DNA of 64,000 bases, from contig CM030937.1 of the NCBI GenBank assembly GCA_018136815.1, forward strand, positions 1,033,053 through 1,097,052, given 5' to 3'. The translations under genes and the position numbers were made by a program. The notes below the pieces were generated by a model. It was not told where the DNA came from and did not search any database. It saw only the letters and a program-made list of their open reading frames with translations. The DNA is from Isochrysis galbana. Its lineage: Eukaryota; Haptophyta; Isochrysidales; Isochrysidaceae. This document shows positions 18,627 to 29,261 of this stretch, piece by piece; within the stretch, counting starts at the first letter, position 1; the number at the start of each line of letters is the position of its first letter.

Positions 18627-20433
18627 CTACATTGGATGGGCGGACATTTGGCTATCACTGTAGGCATGATTGAGTTTGCGCAACTTGGTCACTTTCTCGC
18701 CATAGCCCACGGCCTCGCCCGACAGGCCAAGGACCTTATCATCTTCCGAGGATAGATACGGCGTTGATGGAGTGAAGTACATCATGTACCTGCAGGGTGA
18801 GGACAACAGCACAAGAAAGACATTTGATCGACAGCTCGCACACCCCCGCGTTTGACCTCGCGCGGTCGACTTGGACGGAGGCGGTGGACGCATGGACTCG
18901 ACCGTGAGGGCTGCCACTCACATGTACGCCATCACATTGAGATGGGTCCCATCGGAGTATGCGATCCTTGGATCATGTGAGCCAACCCAATAGTAAGCCC
19001 GGACCTAAAGTGGTGGTAGCAAATAAGTGTGAACACATAAGTAGTGCAAGAAAGTTGGCACGCTCGACTGAGCGATGCAATGGCCCGATAGGGGGGAGCA
19101 AGGCCGCGAGCCAGCTGTGCGTGAGCGCTAGCGTCCAACAATGGGCATCGCCAGGGCTATGGATTTCTTGTGCGCACCCCGAGCTCGTCTCCCGCCTCCA
19201 AGCGTAGCAGCCCGGTGCTTGCGTTAACACAATGGCTCATTTGCACGAGGTATCCCGCCTCGTCTCCAGCGACGCCTGCACGGGTGCCGTAACGAGGATA
19301 CGAAGTGCATGCCACTTGACCATTCTTCACAAGCGAGATGTTGATCCCACCCGTGTGCAAGTGGCCGACAGCGAAAGCTACGTCGATGGCACCCGCAGAC
19401 GATGGGACACGGATAGAATAGTCGACCCGGTGCTCAGGATGAGTATCGTTGCGGTGGACCGCATAGAACTCCATGCAGGCGGGAGCGGTCAGCACGCCAA
19501 CCTGCACCGGAGTTAAGGCGTCCACTTCTCGTGTATACTTGATGGTGTAGCGAAGGGCATACTCTTGAGCAGGTGGAGCATTAGAAGCTGTTGGGCACGA
19601 CGTGATGCCCGCAAAATCGTCTTCACCGCAGCACCAGAAAGTGCCATTCTGGGCAGGCGTGCAGCCCTTGCTGGGTGCATAGTAACACTCATTGCACTCC
19701 TTAGTCGCCTTGGCAGTGTTGTCTCCCGCCAAGCCCTCAGTGCGAAGCAGATGGATGTTAGCTGCCCATCTTGTGTCAGGGGAGACTTGATATCCATATC
19801 CCGGAGGGATCGCGATCGAATTGTGGCGGGATTCCGCTCCTACACCGAACACATACTCAACCCCCTCCGGGCAGAGCCGATTCTTGTGGTTGTCTGCGAT
19901 GGCGACCCAGTGATGATCTGGGATAGGGGTGGGAAAGGGGTCATCTTGGGTCGCCAATGAATTGATCTGTTGGTCATATGGCGCGGAGCGCGCGCAGATC
20001 TTGGGTAGGGCACGAGGACGCTAGAAATTCCATGGCAAGCAATCACGCCGTCGACAAAGCACGCTGTGCTCTCGCTGCTCGCAGAAAGACCTGGGCACTA
20101 CGGCACAATGTCACCGTAGACTGCTGAAAGTGCGATCGGCGTATGAGTCTTGGCGTCAACTATGTCTCCAAAGAAAGAGGTGACGGTGTATGCGCCTTCG
20201 GGCATGACGAGCGGCGTGCGCTCGATGTCAGTGAAGATCATGTGCCCCGCCTCCAGCCGGATCGGGTTGGAGTAGTAGGTCTCACTCAGCTCGACCACAG
20301 GTAGCTGGCTTTGGGCGCTGAAGAGCTGTCGCGAGCTAGAATGGCGCAGGCTCCACGTGATCTGCGGCGCGCGATCTCGACCCCATCGAGCGGGCGCGCC
20401 CTCGACGAGCGCTACCATCGCGACCAGCATCAT
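18627..20433 (-). CDS. SURNod19-like secreted protein
   Basis: The family (stress up-regulated Nod19, known from plants) is extracellular; its biochemical role is not established. Four exons, 20433-20115, 19917-19178, 19004-18922 and 18789-18627, give 434 residues, with introns of phase 1, 0 and 2. MMLVAMVALVEGAPA is a short signal peptide. Family landmarks run in order: SETYYSNPIRLEAGHMIFTD, EGAYTVTSFFGD, VYDHHWVAIADN across intron 1, FGVGAESR, PPGYGYQ, NIHLLRTEGL, several CxxCY/CC cysteine pairs, GHLHTGGINISLVKNGQ, and YYWVGSHDPRIAYSDGTHL followed by NVMAYMYMMYFTP. The frame is continuous across all junctions. The last exon's end is the least certain. Confidence 0.82.
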
Positions 20434-21386
20434 GGGACGAGCTGGGGGGGGCGAGCGCGGGCGGCTGCGAAGGCTAAGAGGAGCGGCTGGGGGGAGCAGG
20501 CCTTCTTTTGGTAGAGTATTGTAAACTCCACTCGTATGCAGATACGTTCAGCATATATGTAGAGACGTTTTAATAGGGTACTATGGCACTGGGAAGCTGG
20601 GAAGACCTGGGAACGAGCGGGGAGAGGAGAAGTAGAGAGGTCGCGGCCGCCCCGACGGCGGCACCGTCGCACACTCCATGGAATGATGCCAAATCAAGGC
20701 AAGCCGCCTCGTCCACGAATGCCCCCCCCCCTCCCCCCCCCCCTCTGCGTTGCTTTTCCCCGAAAGAGGTTTTCCCCCAGCGTGGCCTCGAGGAGAGGGC
20801 GTGCTGGGGGTGCGCGGGGTCGGTGCGTGCACTGCGTAGGGGACAAATATCGAGGGGAGGGGGCAATGCCCTCTCCCCCCGGTACCACTCGGACACCTGG
20901 CTTGTCAGGCATGGCGGGATTCCGGGACTGAAAAGTTGTGTCCGATTAGCTAGTGGGGTTGGCTAGGATAGAACATGAATAATCTAATTAATCATTTAAT
21001 TAATTAGGAGTTGGCGGCAGGAAGGGAGGGGAGCGGCGCGCGCTTCATGACCCTATCAACGATCAGTTTAATGATAGTTGAAGATATTGATATTGAAAAA
21101 TATGACGCGTAAAAGTAAACGTTGTAAATTTTAACTTCTAGTGACCAATGCCATTCCAATGCTCCAGTGTTGTAAAACGGAAACTACCGTGGACATTTGA
21201 TGGCTCAATCGAGTCCTGCCCCACTTTCGACGGAACGCGACCTTGGTAACCCAACTTAGAAATGTTTTCTGTTTCTGTGCATATGTATAGAGAATAAACC
21301 TCCATCCTCCATAACACACTGTGGTTGTAAGGGATCATGGACCCTGGGACACTTTACTGGACTTCAGATTAGTGCTACATAGAGAG
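20434..21386. other. No gene; GC-rich tract then an AT-rich repeat end
   Basis: 20700-20760 is C-rich. From about 20970 to 21245 the DNA is AT-rich and ends in TTTCGACGGAACGCGACC, an end motif shared with 4737, 7573, 33023 and 54210. The preceding GTGGACATTTGATGGCTCAA resembles 33279-33299. A solitary end of the GTTCCGTC family is likely. Confidence 0.45.
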
Positions 21387-22421
21387 TTAGACCACCATGT
21401 GCCTTTCATGGAGTTGGGCAAGTGCTGCGATGAGCTGCTCCTCGATTTCGCTATGTGCACCACTATTCGCCTGCTCAATCGTTCGAACATCGCATCCTGT
21501 GCATTCCACTATCTCCGTCGCATCACTAGTTATTGCACCAACCACAAGCTCCATCCCCGGCGAAGAGCGTGACACCAGCATCACCTTCTTTTTGTAGTCC
21601 TGAAGACGGTTCGCACAGACCACATCCACTCCATAGTTTCTTAGCGCAGTAGCAGCCTTGGCTACGAGAATATTCTCGTTCGTCTCTAGCTTGAATGTGA
21701 CCAACATCGCTTCAGGCGCCCAGCCATCCCCTGCCTTACCCCGGATTTCGTTTAGCACCTTGGGTACACTACGTAACGACAGCTCCAATCCATGTGTCCC
21801 GCCCTCAGACTGAATCTTGTGTGTAGACATCTCTTCATCCGGGATGTAAAAGTCAGACACGGCAGCAGCCAAGTACATCATGGCGCGACGGCCCGCCGGA
21901 GCGAGGGCGAGGGCAGCAGCCCGGAGCAGAAAAAGGTATTCAATCACGCTGGTAAAGGGCAGCGACAGTAGACGTGATGCTGACTGTGTGTACGAGTCAC
22001 CAGCTGCTCGCAGCTGCTTCGTCAACTGTCCATCTGGACTTGCCAGAGAGCCGAGGAGGGTTTCGGCAGACACTACGGGTGGGAGGAGCTGTCGCAAGAA
22101 GGGAAAGGCTGAACCAGAGCGGTGGAGAAAGATGACGGCGTACCCGCCCTCCAGGAAGCGCTCCACCGAGGCAGCACCGCGGTTGCCCGTGGAGAAGTTG
22201 TCGATGAATCGTACAGTGTTGCGCTCGAGCGGTACGGTGGTGCCTCCTGAGGTGACGAGCACAATGGGCCGGTCTGTATGAACAGCGATAAAGCAGCCCA
22301 TCCGCTCGCACGCCTCTTCCACCGACGCCGGCGCCTTCTGGGCGTACAGCTCGGCCGCCATCCCAGACGGACGCGAGCGCGACGCGGGCGTACGTCGCTC
22401 CCGCGCTTTTAGAGTTTTCAT
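21387..22421 (-). CDS. PPCS: Phosphopantothenate-cysteine ligase
   Basis: PPCS joins 4'-phosphopantothenate and cysteine using a nucleotide triphosphate, the second step in making coenzyme A from pantothenate. The single exon codes for 344 residues from the ATG at 22421; a second Met at residue 21 is an alternative start. The nucleotide-binding motif TSGGTTVPLE is at 57-66 and FIDNFSTGNRG at 72-82, both characteristic of the eukaryotic stand-alone ligase. Further family motifs are YLAAAVSDFYIP and LVTFKLETN. The decarboxylase is not fused, as expected for eukaryotes. The gene is divergent from the ABCC gene with 385 bp between ATGs. Confidence 0.92.
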   Translation of the reverse strand: MKTLKARERRTPASRSRPSGMAAELYAQKAPASVEEACERMGCFIAVHTDRPIVLVTSGGTTVPLERNTVRFIDNFSTGNRGAASVERFLEGGYAVIFLHRSGSAFPFLRQLLPPVVSAETLLGSLASPDGQLTKQLRAAGDSYTQSASRLLSLPFTSVIEYLFLLRAAALALAPAGRRAMMYLAAAVSDFYIPDEEMSTHKIQSEGGTHGLELSLRSVPKVLNEIRGKAGDGWAPEAMLVTFKLETNENILVAKAATALRNYGVDVVCANRLQDYKKKVMLVSRSSPGMELVVGAITSDATEIVECTGCDVRTIEQANSGAHSEIEEQLIAALAQLHERHMVV

Positions 22422-22806
22422 AATATACCGATGTTGATTTTCTTCCTGACTCGCTCCTCCCCGATTTAAAGTACAGGAGAGATACTCGTACTCGTACGCG
22501 CTGTCCCGCCGTCCCGTCTTCTTCCCGCTCCCCGCCCCCCCCCCGCCCCCCCCGCCCCCCTTCCCACCCCCCCGCGCGCCACCGCCCCCCCCTCCCCACG
22601 CCGCCCCCGAGACGCCTCCCTCTAAAGTTTCTCCCCTCTCTCCCCCTCTTCCCCGCCCACCCCTCTTGTTTTCTCTCTTTCTCTCTCACGCACCGCGCCT
22701 GACGCAGCGGCCCGCTGTCGATCTCCCCGCCTCACATTCTTTCCCCTTCGTGCGAACTTCCCCTTCTCTTGCCTTGCTCACTCCCGCCTCACCACTTGCA
22801 ACCGGG
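22422..22806. promoter_or_regulatory. Shared 5' region of PPCS and the ABC transporter
   Basis: The region has long C-rich runs at 22535-22610 followed by a CT-rich tract up to 22690. CT-rich tracts just upstream of start codons also occur at 63301. No defined box can be named. Confidence 0.35.
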
Positions 22807-25800
22807 ATGGCGCTGCCACCCTTCTTCGACGGTGATCGTGTGCACGACCTCTACCTCAACATTGGGTTTCTACTTCTGCTCCTTCTCTTCCTCGTCGTCC
22901 TCATTACTCGCCTTCCCATGCTGCGGAGCACACCACCGCCCTCCCGCACGAGTGTCGCACTCAAAGCCATTTACATCACGGGAAGCCTACTGCTCTCGGC
23001 GGCATATGTGGCGGAGCTGCTGCTTGATCCAGACGCCAAGTCACAGCAAGTACCCGCTGGTGCCTCTCCCAATGGGGTGCGAGGGTTCTATCTTGGCTGT
23101 CTCTGCTGTGGTGCGCTCATGTGGCTGTGTTCCGCCGGGCTCTCGTTCGCAGAGGCGCGTAGCGGACGGCGTTCGGGCCGCTCACTCCGGCTCTGGATGA
23201 TGCTTGCGACTCTCCATGCAATCTTCCGCTTCGCATCCTGCGTCGATCTCGTCGCCACATCGGCCCTCTCGATTCACGACACACAAGTACTGGTACAATT
23301 GACGTCTTTCGTCATTGCCCTAGTCATCGGCATGTGTGCCCTCTGCGAGCCAGATTCTCCATCGGACGACGCCTACGTAAGCCGCGCTTCGTTCCGTTCA
23401 TTCACAGGCTCGGTCTCGGGAGACGTATTCTCATCTCTCAATTCACGCCTTCTCACTGCGGAAGAGTTAGTGTCGCCTGGTGCTGATACGACAGCGCAGC
23501 CTCCCATCATCCAGAACACGGAAGCCACGGCATCCTACTGGTCTCGCTGGACCTTCTCATGGCTCGGGGGCATCTTACGCCTAGGATCACGCCGAGCACT
23601 CGAGCAGACTGACCTTTACGACCTCCAGGTTGAGGATGCGACCGCATACAACTCGGCCAAGCTGGCCGCAGCGTGGAAGCGTGAACAAATACGCCGGCCA
23701 GGCAAGGGTATCTTCCTGCGTGCGTTTCACTCCGCGTATGGGCGCTATTTCTGGGAGACAGGTTTGTTCCAGGTGGTCAACACGACGCTCATGTTCGCTA
23801 ACCCCATCCTCATCAACACGCTCGTCAAGTATCTGTCTGGCGAGGTTAAACTCTCGGCCACCGCCGCGATTGTGTGCGCCATCTCCATGTTCCTGGCCAA
23901 TTCAGTCAAGTCTCTGGCGCTTGGGCAGTACTTTTTCCGTGGCTTTCGCCTTGGCTTGCGCTCCAAGTGTGCAACTGGGCAGCTCGTGTTTGAGAAGGCG
24001 CTCGCCCTGGCTCACGAGGAGCGCAATGCATTTGGCACTGGCGCAATCGTTTCTTACATGCAAATTGATGCAGGCAGGCTGAGCGACGCGCTGCCATACC
24101 TGCACTTACTTTGGTCTGGCCCCGCGACGCTGATCGTGGCCACGGTGATGCTCTGTCAATTTCTTGGCCCTTCTGGGCTTGCGGGCATTTTCATCATGAT
24201 CTTCTCTATGCCTCTCAACTCCTTCCTCGCGCGGAAGATGGGTGAATACACGCGGAAGACGATGGCCCTGCGCGATAAGCGCGTGAAGTTCACCTCGGAG
24301 CTACTTCAAGGCGTCCGTCTGCTGAAGCTGTTCGCCTGGGAAGGGTCGCTCCTTGGTCAGCTCGGGGAGAAGAGGACTGCGGAGCTCAAGCAAGTTCGCA
24401 ATAATCTGCTGCTGGGCGGCGTGATGAGCTTTTTCTTCACCGCCGTGCCCATCTTCGTCACGCTGGCCACATTCTTGGTCTATTCTGCATTGGGTAACAC
24501 GCTCACAGCAGCCACTGCCTTCACATCGCTATCTTTGTTCAACATCATCCGCTTTCCGTTGCTTGTTGTTCCTCTCATGATCGCGCGCGTCATCAACCTG
24601 AACGTTATCAACGGTCGCCTGTCCAAATTCTTGAACGCGAGGACGCGTGAGGCTGTCGACTTGGACGCCCTTCCGCCTACGAATGCTTCCGGCATTGAAG
24701 AGGGTGCCGCCCTTCGGATGGAGGGGGCATACTTTTCGCGCCTCGCCGCGCCGCAAGGCGCTCCCGCAATCGAATTGCACAACGCCGCTTTCAGGTGGCC
24801 GGAGACGAAGCTCGAGAAAGAGAAGAAGAAGGAAGGAGGAAGTTCGTCATCGGGCAAGTCTCGGAGCCGCGCCGCTCGCGCACTTGCCGAGCAGGATGCG
24901 GCGGCAGAAGCGGCGGCGGCTGAGGCCCGACCCCCGACTGTCAGCAACCTCAACCTTACACTGCCAAGTGGCAGCCTCACTGCCGTGATTGGGCCTGTCG
25001 GCTCGGGCAAGTCGTCTCTGCTTGTCGGCATCTTGGGGGACATGCCACGCATGTGTGGCCGCGTTGTTGTTCGAGGCGAGGTCGTCTACTGCGCACAGGA
25101 GCCATGGATTCAAAACCTTACGCTCAAAGAAAATGTCCTTTTCGGCCGGCCTGTCGACGAGGCTCTCTATGCGGAGGTCATCTCTGCTTGTGCACTTGCG
25201 GCTGACTTGGAGCAGCTTCCCGCTGGTGACCAGACCGAAATCGGCGAGCGCGGCATCAACTTGTCCGGCGGGCAGAAGGCACGCATTGCCTTGGCACGTG
25301 CGTGCTACTCGGCGGGATCAACCACGGCAGCGACCGTCCTCTTGGATGACGTCCTTGCCGCTGTTGACGCGGAGGTAGGTGCTCATTTGATGCGCGAGTG
25401 CATCGTGGGCTTGCTCGGTAAGTGGAAGTGCACCACCGTGATGGTGACGCACCACCTGCATTACGCGCTCGTCGCGGATCACGTGGTTCGCCTGGCATGC
25501 GGTGGGCTCATTGAAAAGCAGGGGCCGCCCGCCGCCTTTCCCGACCTCGGTTCCTCGCCCGTTCCTAGCCCCGCCTTGACCCGCCGTGATGAGACTGCTA
25601 GTAAAGATAGCACGTCGGGCGCCAAGACGACAGTCGCACGTAGTGGGATGCGGGGGAGCGCCGCCCCGGAAGATGCTGCCGCGCCAAATGGGAGCAGCAG
25701 CCGCGCCCGGAAGGAGACATCGAACCGGTCTAATGGCAAGATCATGACAGCAGAGGATCGCGAGCGGGGTGTCGTTGCCGTCAGCCTGTGGATCCGATAT

Positions 25801-27528
25801 GCAGCGGCACTAGGCTACGTGTCGATGAGCTTTCTTATCGCCATCTACTCGCTCTCACAAGTCTTCACTTACGGTTCCTCGTGGTGGCTGACTCAGTGGG
25901 CCGCCGACACATTCCCCCAACAGTCGCACGGGCAGCCGTGGTTCTATATGGCCATCTACGCAGCTGCGTCCATGATCGCCGCCGCGCTCATCCTCGTGCG
26001 CGCTGTGGTGCTGTCGCTTGCATCGATCCGCGCTGCCCGGAGGATTCAAGCGGAGGCGATCGAGGCCGTCTTCAGGGCTCCCATCTCCTTTTTCGACACG
26101 ACTCCATTGGGCCGGATCGTCAATCGCTTCTCGGGCGACGTTGAGAAGGTGGACGTGCAGATTTCCGGCCAGTTCATGCAGCTCTTCCTCAACTTGTTCT
26201 CACTCATTGGCACCATCGTGGTCCTCGCCCTTTCTTCCGCTTTTGTCCTCATCTCCTTGCTACCTCTTTCCATCATCTACGTCTTCTGCGCTAAGTTCTA
26301 TCGTGCCTCGTCGCGCGAGCTGCAGCGGCTGGAGTCCATCTCGCGCTCGCCAATCTACACTGCGTTTAGCGAGGCTCTTAATGGCGCCACGACCATCTCA
26401 GCAATGCGTGCTGCGCCACGCTTCGCCGCGGCGAGTGTCCACCGCTTCGATGTTAATACGCGCGCTGCCTTCATCTCGTTTGGCGCCAACCGCTGGCTCT
26501 CGGTGCGGCTTGAGTTCCTCTCGAACGTGCTGTTGGCTCTGACTGCCCTTCTCGCCGTTGGAACCTACCTGGCGGCAGGTGGCTCTGGCGGTCGCGCTTC
26601 GGCCGGCCTTGCTGGTCTTGCGCTGTCGTATGCACCTGGCATGACTGACACTCTGAATAATATGCTGCGTAACTTCACAACTCTCGAGACTATGATGGTG
26701 GCTGTCGAACGGCTCTACCAGTACTCGAAGCTCGAGCCCGACGAACCCGTCGTCAAAGAGACGCGTCAGCACGCACCATTGAGCTGGCCCGCCGAGGGCG
26801 GCATCGTCTTTTCGCACGTGCGGATGGGCTACCGCCCTGGCTTGCCCGACGTATTGAGCGATTTGAATTTGACCATTCGCCCCTCGGAGAAGGTTGGAAT
26901 CGTGGGCCGTACCGGCGCCGGAAAGTCCTCGATTCTTGTGGCGCTCTTCCGCATGGGTGAAATCCGTGAAGGTACCATTACCATCGACGGTATCGACACG
27001 GCAACGTTGCCGCTTAGCGAGCTTCGCTCACGGCTCGCCATTATACCGCAGGATCCAGTGCTCTTTACAGGGACCCTGCGCATGAATCTTGACCCTTTCG
27101 ACGAGCGCACCGACGCCGAGCTGTGGGCCGCCCTAGACGCGTGTTCCATTGGCGCTCCGATGCGTGAGCATCCCGAAGGTCTGCTCAAGCCCATCGATGA
27201 GCGAGGTGGCAACCTATCGATGGGCCAACGCCAGTTGGTGTGCATGGCGCGCGCACTGCTCAAACGCTCACGCATCCTCGTTCTCGACGAGGCGACAGCA
27301 TCAGTCGATCTCGCCACGGATGAGCTTATCCAGACCGCACTTCGGAACGAGATGAGTGACGCCACCGTCATCACGATTGCGCATCGGCTGGACACCATCA
27401 TGCAAGGCGACCGCGTAGTCGTTATGCACGCCGGACAGGCTGTGGAAAGCGGCCCGCCCTTGGAGCTCCGTGACAAGCCGGGTTCACGCTTTGGAGAGCT
27501 GTGGAATGCGCGCGCCAATGCGCAATAG
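22807..27528 (+). CDS. Full-length ABCC (MRP-type) ABC transporter
   Basis: ABCC proteins export conjugated organic anions across the plasma or vacuolar membrane. The ATG at 22807 gives 1573 residues in one exon; upstream codons in the frame lack an ATG. An N-terminal TMD0 starts at about residue 16. TMD1 begins near 290. NBD1 has GPVGSGKSS at about 729, LSGGQ at 819 and LLDD at 843, where the catalytic Glu is Asp, as is usual for ABCC NBD1. TMD2 spans about 1000-1300. NBD2 has GRTGAGKSS at about 1367, LSMGQ at 1470 and VLDEATASVD near 1492. The arrangement is that of a long MRP; the substrate cannot be told. The 3' end of the gene is partly duplicated downstream. Confidence 0.93.
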   Translation: MALPPFFDGDRVHDLYLNIGFLLLLLLFLVVLITRLPMLRSTPPPSRTSVALKAIYITGSLLLSAAYVAELLLDPDAKSQQVPAGASPNGVRGFYLGCLCCGALMWLCSAGLSFAEARSGRRSGRSLRLWMMLATLHAIFRFASCVDLVATSALSIHDTQVLVQLTSFVIALVIGMCALCEPDSPSDDAYVSRASFRSFTGSVSGDVFSSLNSRLLTAEELVSPGADTTAQPPIIQNTEATASYWSRWTFSWLGGILRLGSRRALEQTDLYDLQVEDATAYNSAKLAAAWKREQIRRPGKGIFLRAFHSAYGRYFWETGLFQVVNTTLMFANPILINTLVKYLSGEVKLSATAAIVCAISMFLANSVKSLALGQYFFRGFRLGLRSKCATGQLVFEKALALAHEERNAFGTGAIVSYMQIDAGRLSDALPYLHLLWSGPATLIVATVMLCQFLGPSGLAGIFIMIFSMPLNSFLARKMGEYTRKTMALRDKRVKFTSELLQGVRLLKLFAWEGSLLGQLGEKRTAELKQVRNNLLLGGVMSFFFTAVPIFVTLATFLVYSALGNTLTAATAFTSLSLFNIIRFPLLVVPLMIARVINLNVINGRLSKFLNARTREAVDLDALPPTNASGIEEGAALRMEGAYFSRLAAPQGAPAIELHNAAFRWPETKLEKEKKKEGGSSSSGKSRSRAARALAEQDAAAEAAAAEARPPTVSNLNLTLPSGSLTAVIGPVGSGKSSLLVGILGDMPRMCGRVVVRGEVVYCAQEPWIQNLTLKENVLFGRPVDEALYAEVISACALAADLEQLPAGDQTEIGERGINLSGGQKARIALARACYSAGSTTAATVLLDDVLAAVDAEVGAHLMRECIVGLLGKWKCTTVMVTHHLHYALVADHVVRLACGGLIEKQGPPAAFPDLGSSPVPSPALTRRDETASKDSTSGAKTTVARSGMRGSAAPEDAAAPNGSSSRARKETSNRSNGKIMTAEDRERGVVAVSLWIRYAAALGYVSMSFLIAIYSLSQVFTYGSSWWLTQWAADTFPQQSHGQPWFYMAIYAAASMIAAALILVRAVVLSLASIRAARRIQAEAIEAVFRAPISFFDTTPLGRIVNRFSGDVEKVDVQISGQFMQLFLNLFSLIGTIVVLALSSAFVLISLLPLSIIYVFCAKFYRASSRELQRLESISRSPIYTAFSEALNGATTISAMRAAPRFAAASVHRFDVNTRAAFISFGANRWLSVRLEFLSNVLLALTALLAVGTYLAAGGSGGRASAGLAGLALSYAPGMTDTLNNMLRNFTTLETMMVAVERLYQYSKLEPDEPVVKETRQHAPLSWPAEGGIVFSHVRMGYRPGLPDVLSDLNLTIRPSEKVGIVGRTGAGKSSILVALFRMGEIREGTITIDGIDTATLPLSELRSRLAIIPQDPVLFTGTLRMNLDPFDERTDAELWAALDACSIGAPMREHPEGLLKPIDERGGNLSMGQRQLVCMARALLKRSRILVLDEATASVDLATDELIQTALRNEMSDATVITIAHRLDTIMQGDRVVVMHAGQAVESGPPLELRDKPGSRFGELWNARANAQ

Positions 27529-27750
27529 TTCGACATTCGACGCATCTTTTGGCAACTTCGCCAGCATTCAACTTGAATTCGGCTTGTTTAGGCTCAAGTT
27601 GTGGCCCGGAAAGCGGCCCGCCCTTGGAGCTGCGCGATAAGCCGGGTTCGCACTTATGCTCAATAGTTTGACATTCGACGCATCTTTTGGCAAGTTCGCC
27701 AGTATCCGACTTAGACTCGGCCAGTTTTGGCTCAAGTTATGGCGCGCCAT
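27446..27750 (+). repeat. Tandem duplication of the 3' end of the ABCC gene
   Basis: 27446-27603 covers the last codons, the stop and about 75 bp of 3' flank. It is followed at about 27609-27750 by a second, diverged copy sharing GAAAGCGGCCCGCCCTTGGA, GATAAGCCGGGTTC-type and GACATTCGACGCATCTTTTG blocks. The second copy lost about 25 bp of coding sequence before its TAG. It is non-coding 3' flank now. Confidence 0.8.
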
Positions 27751-28194
27751 TGCGGAGTGTGCATCGCCACGTAGGCGCATTCCTGCTCTAGAGTTGATAG
27801 ATCATTGCTGCTCTTGGCGATTTCCAGCGTGACGCTGCAAGGCTTTCTCCGAGCTTAGGGCCGATTATTACCATATTGCTGACGCCAGTAGTCGGCACGC
27901 CATGCGTGCTCAACGGAAAATGGAATCAGAGCTGTTTGTTCGTCGACTTCCCTCGCTCCGGTCTCGTTGCCTCATGAGTATTTTCTAGATTGGCGCCGTT
28001 AGGTGGTTGGCGTTTGTTATGATTCCCAATGCCACTTCGGGCGTGGCTCTTCCCTGCGCCACCAACCCTGATGGCGATATGCATGCTATGCATTGTCCTC
28101 TACAGGCGTTTTGGTTGTGCGCGTGAATTTTACGTTTATGCAGTGAATAATGAACGGACGCCCTTGTATTTCATCTTGGGCCTCAACTATGTTT
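27751..28194. other. No gene seen
   Basis: Mixed sequence after the ABCC 3' duplication. The short frames from 28029 show no domain. Confidence 0.3.
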
Positions 28195-28560
28195 ATGCAG
28201 TACTTGGTTCACTCATGGGGGGGCACGAGCTCCACCCCTCTCCATCCCTCCCCTGCTGTGTGAGAGGAACGACTCACCCTCCTGACATGCCTCATCATGG
28301 CATGCAGGCACAGCACACCACTGACCATGATGCGTGATGCTCCCAGGCAGGCACGCCTGGATCGCACGCCGTGGCCCTCGCTTGCCAGCCCATCGCCCCC
28401 CTCCCCCCCCCTCCCGGTCGACAGGTAGACAAGTGCAGCGTGGCGGCCGTAGCAGGCCTGGAGAGCCAGCGACCAGCGAGGGAGAGGCCGGGGTAGGGAA
28501 GTAGGGAAGCTAGGGCCCAGACCCAGCCTCCTCTGCCCCAGAGCTGGCGTTGCATCTCTT
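28195..28560 (+). repeat. Degenerate B-module copy
   Basis: Starts near GTACTTGGTTCACTCATGGG and follows the B module with many changes through CGGTCGACAGGTAGACAAGT and GCCAGCGAGGGAGAGGC. It lies immediately before intact B-D element (ii), in the same orientation. Confidence 0.65.
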
Positions 28561-28574
28561 TCCCCCTTCTTTGA

Positions 28575-29261
28575 ACTAAGTTTATATTTGGTTGACCCAT
28601 GGGGGGGCACGAGCCCCCCCCTCTCTCCACTCCTCCCCTGCCATGGGGGAGGAACCACCCATCCTCCTGGCACGCCTGATGGCTTGCCAGGAGGCCACTG
28701 CCCTACTGACCCACTCCCTTCCCCACAGGCTCGCCCCATTCGCCCATCCTGGCCCCTCGTGACCAGCCCATCGCTCCAACCCCCCCTCCCCCCCTGGTCG
28801 ACAGGCAGACAGGTGCAGATTGGGGGCCCCAGAGGCTCAGGAGCGCCAGCGAGGGAGAGGCAGGGGAGGCCAGGGCCCAGCCTCAGCCTCCTCTGCCCCC
28901 AGAGCTGGCCTCCAGGAGCCTCCAGGGGTCGCCAGGGGCAGCTGCAGGCCTGCCGCAGGCGCGCCATCGCGCGTGCCTGCAGGAGAGGGGAGAGAGAGCG
29001 CGGAGAAGGGGGTGGGCGGAGCGAGAGCTCCGCTCACCGGAAAATAGGTAAGTCCCGCACCTGTTTATTGTTTACAGGATAAGCCCTTCACCCGCACCAT
29101 ATCTAAGCCCTTCACCCCTATCCCCCTAGTAGTGCACGGGGGGAGTCGCCTTATGGCGGGGGGAGAAGGGCCGGGGGAGTGGGGGTGTAGAAAGTTTTCC
29201 TACGTGAGTAGAAAGTAGAGGGTCTACGGCCGCGTGTGCGGTGAGACTATTAAAAGGTTTA
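28575..29261 (+). mobile_element. B-D modular element, copy (ii)
   Basis: B module from 28575 (ACTAAGTTTATATTTGGTTG, hairpin GGGGGGCACGAGCCCCCC) to about 29070, then D module 29090-29261 (CCCCCTAGTAGTGCACGGGG ... ACTATTAAAAGGTTTA). Flanked by ATCTCTTTCCCCCTTCTTT at 28554-28572 and ATCTCTCCCCCTTCTTT at 29262-29278, a direct repeat with one 2-base gap. It lies inside the left arm of the inverted-repeat element ending at 30018. Confidence 0.75.

Noticed and set aside
18269-18663. 131-residue ORF MFDPSSVWTAHNYLRNIG
   Set aside because: Uneven codon use, no family resemblance and no supporting exon structure; left as an unassigned frame.
28575-29261. B-D elements as tRNA-derived SINEs
   Set aside because: I could not find A-box or B-box promoter motifs (such as GGTTCGANNCC) in the B module, and no poly-A or simple-repeat tail.
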